A stretch of 64,000 bases of DNA from the NCBI GenBank assembly GCA_027492275.1, contig JAPUFC010000093.1, positions 77,220-141,219 on the forward strand, in the 5' to 3' direction. This DNA is from Mesorhizobium sp. (GTDB taxonomy: Bacteria; Pseudomonadota; Alphaproteobacteria; Rhizobiales; Rhizobiaceae). A program made the translations under genes and the position numbers. Each line of letters begins with the position of its first letter. Positions within the stretch are counted from its first letter, which is position 1. Below, one piece after another: positions 57,902 to 64,000 of the stretch. The notes beneath the pieces were generated by a model. That model worked only from the letters and a program-made list of their open reading frames with translations, searched no databases and was not told where the DNA came from.

Positions 57902-59524
57902 GTGATTCGCGGAGAGGGCCGGCCGATCGTGGAGCGTCTGGCGGGGCGTTTTGTTCTTCTGTGGGGCTGGCGCGCTCTGTTCGTCGCCTTCGCCGCCGGC
58001 GCGCTGGCGACCCTCACCCAGGCCCCCTTCGACTTCTTCGCCGCCGGCCTCGTCTCGTTCCCGATCCTGGTCTGGCTGCTGGACGGCCTTGCCGCCGCGC
58101 CGCGCGCGGGACTTCTCGGCCGGCTTCGGCCGGCTTTCGCCGTCGGCTGGTGGTTCGGCTTCGGCTATTTCCTCGCCGGCCTGTGGTGGATCGGCAATGC
58201 CGTGCTGGTCGAGGGCGACGACTACGCATGGGCGCTGCCCTTCGCGGTCGTCGGCATCCCGCTCTTGATGGCGTTCTTCTACGGCTTCGCCACGATGCTG
58301 GCCCGGCTGTTCTGGCCGGACGGACTCGGCCGCATCGCCTCGCTCGCCGTCGCCTTCGGCCTCGCCGAATGGCTGCGCGGTTTCGTGCTGACCGGCTTTC
58401 CGTGGAATCCGATCGGTTTCGCCGTCATGCCGGCGCCGCTTTTGATGCAGAGCGTCACCGTGGTCGGCATGCTGGGCATGAACGCGCTGGCGGTCTTCGT
58501 CTTCGCCATGCCCGGCCTTCTGGCCGCGAGGAGGCATCGCGCGGCCGGCTTCGCGCTCGCCGCGGTCCTGATCGCGGCCCACGTGGCCTTTGGTTTCTGG
58601 GCGATGCGGACGGCTGGCGGCGCAACCGACGCGAAGAGCCTCGACGTCCGCATCGTGCAGCCGAATGTCGATCTGTCGGAAAAATGGGACGATGCCGTGC
58701 GCGACCGGCTGTTCGGCGATCTCGTGGCGCTGTCGACCCGGCCGCCGGCGGCCGGGGCGTCGCAGCCGCAGGTGATCCTGTGGCCCGAGACGGCCATACC
58801 CTATCCGCTGACCGAGAGGCCGCAGGCTCTGGCGGCGATCGGCACCATGCTGGAGCCGGGCCAGGTCCTCGTCACGGGCACGGTGCGCAGCGAGCCGCCT
58901 TCGGCGCCCGGCCAGCCGCCGCGCTACTACAATTCGGTGGTGCTGATCGACGACGGCGGCGAGATCGTCGAGGCCGTCGACAAGATCCATCTGGTGCCGT
59001 TCGGTGAGTACCTGCCCTTCGGCGACCTGTTTGAGCGCCTCGGCGTGACGCAGCTCGTGGCCGGACCGATGAACTTCTTCGCCGGCGCGCAGCGCCGCCC
59101 GCTTCCCCTGCCGGGCGGCATCGGCGCGGCGCCCTTCATCTGCTACGAAATCATCTTCCCCGACCTGGTGGCGGTTGACGCCGGGTCGGCCGGTCTTATT
59201 GTTAACGTCACGAACGATGCGTGGTTCGGGGATTCGCCGGGCCCCTACCAGCATTTTCGCCAGGCGCAGATCAGGGCGGTCGAGAACGGCGTTCCGGTGC
59301 TGCGCGCCGCCAACACCGGGATTTCCGGCGCCATCGACGGCCGCGGCCGCGTGCTGGACGCGCTGGCGATGAAGGTTCGCGGCGCCATCGATATCCGCAT
59401 CGATGTCGGAGCCGGGCAGGGCGCAGAAAGAGCCGCCCGGACGATGAGGGGATGGGCGGTGTTGGTTCTGCTCGGAGCCTTGGCTGCGACGTTCGGCCTC
59501 AGGCGCAGGCCCGACGTGAATTGA
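57902..59524 (+). CDS. lnt: Apolipoprotein N-acyltransferase
   Basis: A 540-residue protein from GTG 57902. It has about six transmembrane segments up to residue 235, then a periplasmic nitrilase domain with the triad Glu296 (W-P-E-T), Lys361 ([11 protein letters not shown]) and Cys414 (I-C-Y-E-I-I-F). It adds the third acyl chain to lipoproteins. A GTG at 57929 would shorten it by nine residues. Confidence 0.95.
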   Translation: MIRGEGRPIVERLAGRFVLLWGWRALFVAFAAGALATLTQAPFDFFAAGLVSFPILVWLLDGLAAAPRAGLLGRLRPAFAVGWWFGFGYFLAGLWWIGNAVLVEGDDYAWALPFAVVGIPLLMAFFYGFATMLARLFWPDGLGRIASLAVAFGLAEWLRGFVLTGFPWNPIGFAVMPAPLLMQSVTVVGMLGMNALAVFVFAMPGLLAARRHRAAGFALAAVLIAAHVAFGFWAMRTAGGATDAKSLDVRIVQPNVDLSEKWDDAVRDRLFGDLVALSTRPPAAGASQPQVILWPETAIPYPLTERPQALAAIGTMLEPGQVLVTGTVRSEPPSAPGQPPRYYNSVVLIDDGGEIVEAVDKIHLVPFGEYLPFGDLFERLGVTQLVAGPMNFFAGAQRRPLPLPGGIGAAPFICYEIIFPDLVAVDAGSAGLIVNVTNDAWFGDSPGPYQHFRQAQIRAVENGVPVLRAANTGISGAIDGRGRVLDALAMKVRGAIDIRIDVGAGQGAERAARTMRGWAVLVLLGALAATFGLRRRPDVN

Positions 59525-59550
59525 CAGCGGCTATATTAGAAATCCATAGT
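59521..59550 (+). promoter_or_regulatory. Promoter of the XRE regulator gene
   Basis: TTGACA (59521-59526), an 18-base spacer, CATAGT (59545-59550). The -35 is perfect and overlaps the lnt stop codon. The leader to ATG 59645 is about 90 bases. Confidence 0.5.
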
Positions 59551-59644
59551 GAAACGGGGGGTGGAGCGCGGGAACAGCGTCCGCCAGTTGGGGGAGGTCC
59601 GCCGGGTCCGGTCCAAAAGGATCCGGGCGGACTGCGAGGACAAG

Positions 59645-60067
59645 ATGATCGACAAGGATAACAAGAAGAAGCCAAATCCGACGGACATCCATGTCGGAAG
59701 CCGCGTCAGGCTGCGGCGCAACATGCTGGGCATGAGCCAGGAGAAGCTGGGGGAGCATCTCGGCATCACGTTCCAGCAGATCCAGAAATACGAGAAGGGC
59801 ACCAACCGCGTCGGCGCCAGCCGCCTGCAGGCGATTGCCTCGATCCTGCAGGTTCCGGTTTCCTTCTTCTTCCAGGAGGCGGGCGGCTCCGAAGGCGAGG
59901 GCGCGCCGGGCTTCGCCGAAGACCGCGCCGCGGGCTTCGATCTCGATTTCCCGACCGGCCCGGAAGGGGCGCAGCTCAACCGCGCCTTCGCGCGCATCAC
60001 CGATCCCAAGGTGCGCCGCCGGATCGTCGATCTGGTCAAGTCGCTGGCGCGTGACGATTCGGACTGA
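59645..60067 (+). CDS. XRE-family transcriptional regulator
   Basis: A 140-residue protein. The HTH at about 15-70 has R-L-R-R-N-M-L-G-M-S-Q-E-K-L-G and T-F-Q-Q-I-Q-K-Y-E-K-G-T-N. The C-terminal half is acidic then ends I-V-D-L-V-K-S-L-A. ATG 59645 follows GAGGACAAG; the earlier in-frame ATG (59549) overlaps the -10. Rhizobiales keep this regulator between lnt and metK. Its targets are unknown to me. Confidence 0.9.
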   Translation: MIDKDNKKKPNPTDIHVGSRVRLRRNMLGMSQEKLGEHLGITFQQIQKYEKGTNRVGASRLQAIASILQVPVSFFFQEAGGSEGEGAPGFAEDRAAGFDLDFPTGPEGAQLNRAFARITDPKVRRRIVDLVKSLARDDSD

Positions 60068-60134
60068 CCGACTCCCTTCCGCATCACCGGGCATCGTTTT
60101 TCCCTGAACGGCGGTGCGCGCAAAAGGCTTTCTC

Positions 60135-60163
60135 TTGACGGGCTCCGCTGCGGCTGGCTAACA
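60135..60163 (+). promoter_or_regulatory. Candidate promoter of metK
   Basis: TTGACG (60135-60140), a 17-base spacer, CTAACA (60158-60163). The leader to GTG 60217 is about 47 bases; I could not match it to a known SAM riboswitch. Confidence 0.5.
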
Positions 60164-60216
60164 CGTGGCCGCCAGGTGTCGGCGCCATGCCGGCCGTTCT
60201 TCTTGAGGGAAAACCC

Positions 60217-61458
<1,242 letters not shown>

Positions 61459-61469
61459 GCGGCCGTCCC

Positions 61470-62171
61470 GTGGCCGACGAACCGCGCCGCAGCCGCTCCA
61501 CCGAGGGCTTCTTCGGCCGCCGGCGCGGCAAGACGCTGCGCCCGCGCCAGGCCGAGGCGCTGGGCTCGGGTCTCGGCCGCTATCGCCTGGACCTGTCCCG
61601 GCCGCCTCCGGCCGACATGCGCACGCTGTTTCCCGCACCGGTCGAGGCGGTTAGGCTCGAGATCGGCTTCGGCGGCGGCGAGCACCTGCTGAGCGAAGGC
61701 AGGGCGCATCCGGCGACCGGCTTCGTCGGCGTCGAACCCTTCGTCAACTCGATGGCCAAGATGACGATGGCTCTGGCCGAGACGCCGCTGGACAATCTGC
61801 GCCTGCATGACGACGACGCCACCGTGCTGCTCGACTGGCTGCCGGACGCCTCGCTGTCGGGGATAGACCTGCTCTATCCCGACCCGTGGCCGAAGCGGAA
61901 GCACTGGAAGCGCCGTTTCGTCAGCCCCGCCAATCTCGACCGGTTCGCGCGCGTGATGCGGCCGGGCGGCCTGTTCCGCTTCGCCTCCGACGTCGACACC
62001 TATGTGAACTGGACGCTGCTCGCCTGCCGCGCGCATGGCGCCTTCCGCTGGCTGGCGGCCGATGCCGGCGACTGGCGCGATCCCTATCCCGGCTGGCCGG
62101 GCACGCGCTACGAGCAGAAGGCCTTTCGCGAGGGACGCACCCCCGCCTATCTGACTTTCGCCAGAAGCTGA
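61470..62171 (+). CDS. trmB: tRNA (guanine-N7-)-methyltransferase
   Basis: A 233-residue SAM methyltransferase. The SAM loop is [10 protein letters not shown] near residue 65, and the TrmB hallmark is [14 protein letters not shown]. It makes m7G46 in tRNA. The start is GTG 61470, 11 bases after metK. It closes the conserved block. Confidence 0.94.
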   Translation: MADEPRRSRSTEGFFGRRRGKTLRPRQAEALGSGLGRYRLDLSRPPPADMRTLFPAPVEAVRLEIGFGGGEHLLSEGRAHPATGFVGVEPFVNSMAKMTMALAETPLDNLRLHDDDATVLLDWLPDASLSGIDLLYPDPWPKRKHWKRRFVSPANLDRFARVMRPGGLFRFASDVDTYVNWTLLACRAHGAFRWLAADAGDWRDPYPGWPGTRYEQKAFREGRTPAYLTFARS

Positions 62172-62338
62172 CGCGGCAAGGACATCCGCGCCGGCCGCAC
62201 CCTCCTATATGCTGCCGCGCAGACGGAAAGGCGCAGTTGCATCGGCGCTGTTCCGATGTCAGTTTGCTGAACAAGTGCGTTTTGTCGCACCCAACAGGCC
62301 GCGCGGGAAATCGCGCGCTCAACAGGGAGGTAGATTTC

Positions 62339-63283
62339 GTGAAACGTTTCGCTCTCGCGTCGGCCCTCGCCGTGCTGCTGGCCCTGCCGGCCGCAGCCGC
62401 CGACTACAAGATCCTCGCGCCGGCCGCGCCCGGCGGCGGCTGGGACCAGACGGCGCGCTCCATGCAGGCGGCGCTGCAGGACGAGAAGATTTCCGGCAAT
62501 GTGCAGGTCACCAACGTTCCGGGCGCCGGCGGGACGATCGGCCTGGCGCAGTTCGTCAACCAGACCAGCGGCGACCCCTCGCAGCTCATCGTCGGCGGCT
62601 ACGTGATGGTCGGCGCGATCCTCACCAACAAGTCCCCGGTGACGCTCGACCAGGTCACGCCGATCGCCCGCCTGACCGGCGAGTATGAGGCGATCGTCGT
62701 GCCGGCCGCCTCCGACATCAAGGACATGGCCGGGCTGGTCGAGAAGCTGAAGGCCAATCCGGGCGGCGTGTCGTGGGGCGGCGGCTCGGCCGGCGGCACC
62801 GACCACATCACCGCCGGCCTGATCGCCAAGGCCGTCGGCGTCGACCCGACCAAGGTGAACTACATCGCCTTCTCCGGCGGCGGCGAGGCGCTCGCCGCCA
62901 TCCTCGGCGGCCAGGTGACGGTCGGCATCTCGGGCTATGGCGAGTTCGCCTCGCAGATCCAGGCCGGCACGCTGCGCCTGATCGGCATCTCCTCGGACGA
63001 GCGTGTCGCCGGCATCGACGGGCCGACCTTCAAGGAAGGCGGCGTCGACGTCGCCATCCAGAACTGGCGCATGGTCGCGGCCGCGCCCGGCCTGTCCGAC
63101 GCGCAGAAGGCGGCCGTCACCGCCGACATCGACAAGCTGGCCAAGTCGGATTCGTGGAAGAAGGTTCTGGCCGACAAGGGCTGGGCCGACACCTACCTCG
63201 CCGGCGACGCCTTCAAGGAGCAGCTCGGCAAGGACGTCGCCGCCACGGCGGCGATCCTGAAAGAGATCGGCCTCGTCCAATGA
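62339..63283 (+). CDS. tctC: Tripartite tricarboxylate transporter substrate-binding protein (TctC)
   Basis: A 314-residue periplasmic protein. The signal peptide covers 1-21 ([10 protein letters not shown], cleavage after P-A-A-A-A). The mature start [15 protein letters not shown] is diagnostic for the Bug/TctC family, as is [10 protein letters not shown]. It binds a carboxylate such as citrate. GTG 62339 follows AGGGAGG. It overlaps tctB by ATGA. Confidence 0.93.
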   Translation: MKRFALASALAVLLALPAAAADYKILAPAAPGGGWDQTARSMQAALQDEKISGNVQVTNVPGAGGTIGLAQFVNQTSGDPSQLIVGGYVMVGAILTNKSPVTLDQVTPIARLTGEYEAIVVPAASDIKDMAGLVEKLKANPGGVSWGGGSAGGTDHITAGLIAKAVGVDPTKVNYIAFSGGGEALAAILGGQVTVGISGYGEFASQIQAGTLRLIGISSDERVAGIDGPTFKEGGVDVAIQNWRMVAAAPGLSDAQKAAVTADIDKLAKSDSWKKVLADKGWADTYLAGDAFKEQLGKDVAATAAILKEIGLVQ

Positions 63284-63765
63284 GCGAGCCGCAGGGGCAA
63301 CTGGAGGAGCGCCGCCCCGACCGGGCGGCGCTGGTCATTGCCGCCGTTCTGGGTGTCGTCGGCCTGCTGATGGGCTTCGGCACCTACTACGGCGGTAACG
63401 TCCTCGCCTACACGCCGGTCGGACCCAAGACCGTGCCCTACGTCATCGCCATCGCCTTCCTGCTTCTGGCGGCGGCGACCGCCGTGCAGGCCATGCGCGG
63501 CAACTTTCCCGAGCGCGAGCCGCAGGAGTTCGGACCGATGGCCTGGGTCATCGGCGGCCTGGCGGTGCAACTCCTCACCATGAAGACGGTCGGCTTCTCG
63601 ATCGCGACGGGCCTGCTCTTCGCGGCCACCGCGAAGGGTTTCGGGCGCGGACCGCTCTGGTTCACCGTTCCGATCGGCATCGTTTTCTCGCTCCTGGTCT
63701 GGCTCGCCTTCGCCAAGGGATTGCAGCTTTCCCTTCCGGCAGGTCCGCTGGAAAGCCTCTTCTAG
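63280..63765 (+). CDS. tctB: Tripartite tricarboxylate transporter small membrane subunit (TctB)
   Basis: A 161-residue protein with four hydrophobic segments (about 18-38, 50-67, 83-115, 123-145). This, with its place between tctC and tctA and the G-P-K-T-V-P-Y block, identifies TctB. Translationally coupled to tctC. Confidence 0.88.
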   Translation: MSEPQGQLEERRPDRAALVIAAVLGVVGLLMGFGTYYGGNVLAYTPVGPKTVPYVIAIAFLLLAAATAVQAMRGNFPEREPQEFGPMAWVIGGLAVQLLTMKTVGFSIATGLLFAATAKGFGRGPLWFTVPIGIVFSLLVWLAFAKGLQLSLPAGPLESLF

Positions 63766-63777
63766 GAAGTTCCGTCC

Positions 63778-64000
63778 ATGGAAACCTTCGATCTTCTGTG
63801 GCAGGGGATGCTGGTCGCGCTGCAGCCCTCCAACCTGCTCTACGCGCTGATCGGCGTGACGCTCGGTACCGCCGTGGGCGTGCTGCCCGGCATCGGCCCG
63901 GCCCTCACCGTGGCGCTGCTTCTGCCCGTCACCTACAAACTCGATCCGGCCGGCTCGCTGATCATGTTCGCCGGCATCTACTACGGCGGCATGTATGGCG
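63778..64000 (+). CDS. tctA: Tripartite tricarboxylate transporter large membrane subunit (TctA), N-terminal part
   Basis: 74 codons before the window ends. The start [10 protein letters not shown] and the conserved [14 protein letters not shown] and Y-Y-G-G-M-Y-G identify TctA (about 500 residues). GGAAG lies before the ATG. The gene continues beyond base 64000. Confidence 0.92.
   Translation, partial: METFDLLWQGMLVALQPSNLLYALIGVTLGTAVGVLPGIGPALTVALLLPVTYKLDPAGSLIMFAGIYYGGMYG

Noticed and set aside
60164..60216. SAM or SAM/SAH riboswitch in the metK leader
   Set aside because: The leader is of suitable length, but I could not find the conserved core of SAM-II or SAM/SAH riboswitches. A covariance-model search would settle it.

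Overview
The window is a GC-rich chromosomal segment of an alphaproteobacterium, most likely order Hyphomicrobiales (Rhizobiales), in or near Phyllobacteriaceae (Mesorhizobium/Aminobacter-like). Support for this: the run tsaB-rimI-plsC-miaB-phoH-ybeY-corC-lnt-XRE-metK-trmB, dnaK-dnaJ followed by a PmtA-type phospholipid methyltransferase, an alphaproteobacterial RpoH-type promoter before dnaK, and CioAB-type bd oxidase genes. No rRNA, tRNA, CRISPR array, insertion sequence, integrase or phage gene was recognised. No stretch above 300 bases lacks a gene.

Bases 1-27,530 form an accessory catabolic island. It holds the end of an enoyl-CoA hydratase, a thiolase, an aldo/keto reductase, an IclR-family regulator, four short-chain dehydrogenases, an HSL-type esterase, an aldehyde dehydrogenase, a Baeyer-Villiger monooxygenase, a GMC oxidoreductase, a cytochrome P450, two SnoaL-like proteins, two complete branched-chain-amino-acid-type ABC transporters and an orphan NitT/TauT-type binding protein. 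The main finding is a shared operator. A 16-bp imperfect palindrome, ATTCT-N6-AGAAT, occurs as two copies separated by exactly 3 bp (19-bp period, 35 bp in all) in six places. These lie in front of every transcription unit of the island that starts inside it, except the glycosyltransferase pair. A single copy lies upstream of the iclR gene. This defines an IclR-centred regulon. Its substrate is probably a ring-containing hydrophobic compound (terpenoid, alicyclic ketone or steroid-like), taken up, hydroxylated, dehydrogenated, ring-expanded by the BVMO, hydrolysed and passed to beta-oxidation. A two-gene glycosyltransferase unit without the operator interrupts the island at 18.3-20.2 kb.

Bases 27,600-41,600 are mixed housekeeping and stress genes: three small stress-like proteins, a flavin reductase, a Gfo/Idh/MocA oxidoreductase, an M48 metalloprotease, a YbhN-like membrane protein, dnaK-dnaJ, pmtA, a SulP transporter co-transcribed with a small XRE regulator (with a clear promoter/palindrome), a PAP2 phosphatase and a Tat-exported PhoX-type phosphatase.

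Bases 41,600-49,400 carry a YrbL-like protein, the bd-type oxidase cydAB (cioAB), an intergenic palindromic repeat, rpe, an exported one-cysteine MsrA, lepA and a glycine-rich membrane protein of unknown function. Bases 49,400-62,200 are the conserved core: glcB, tsaB, rimI, plsC, miaB, phoH, ybeY, corC, lnt, XRE, metK, trmB. At 62.2 kb a tripartite tricarboxylate transporter operon (tctC-tctB-tctA, the last cut by the window end) follows trmB.
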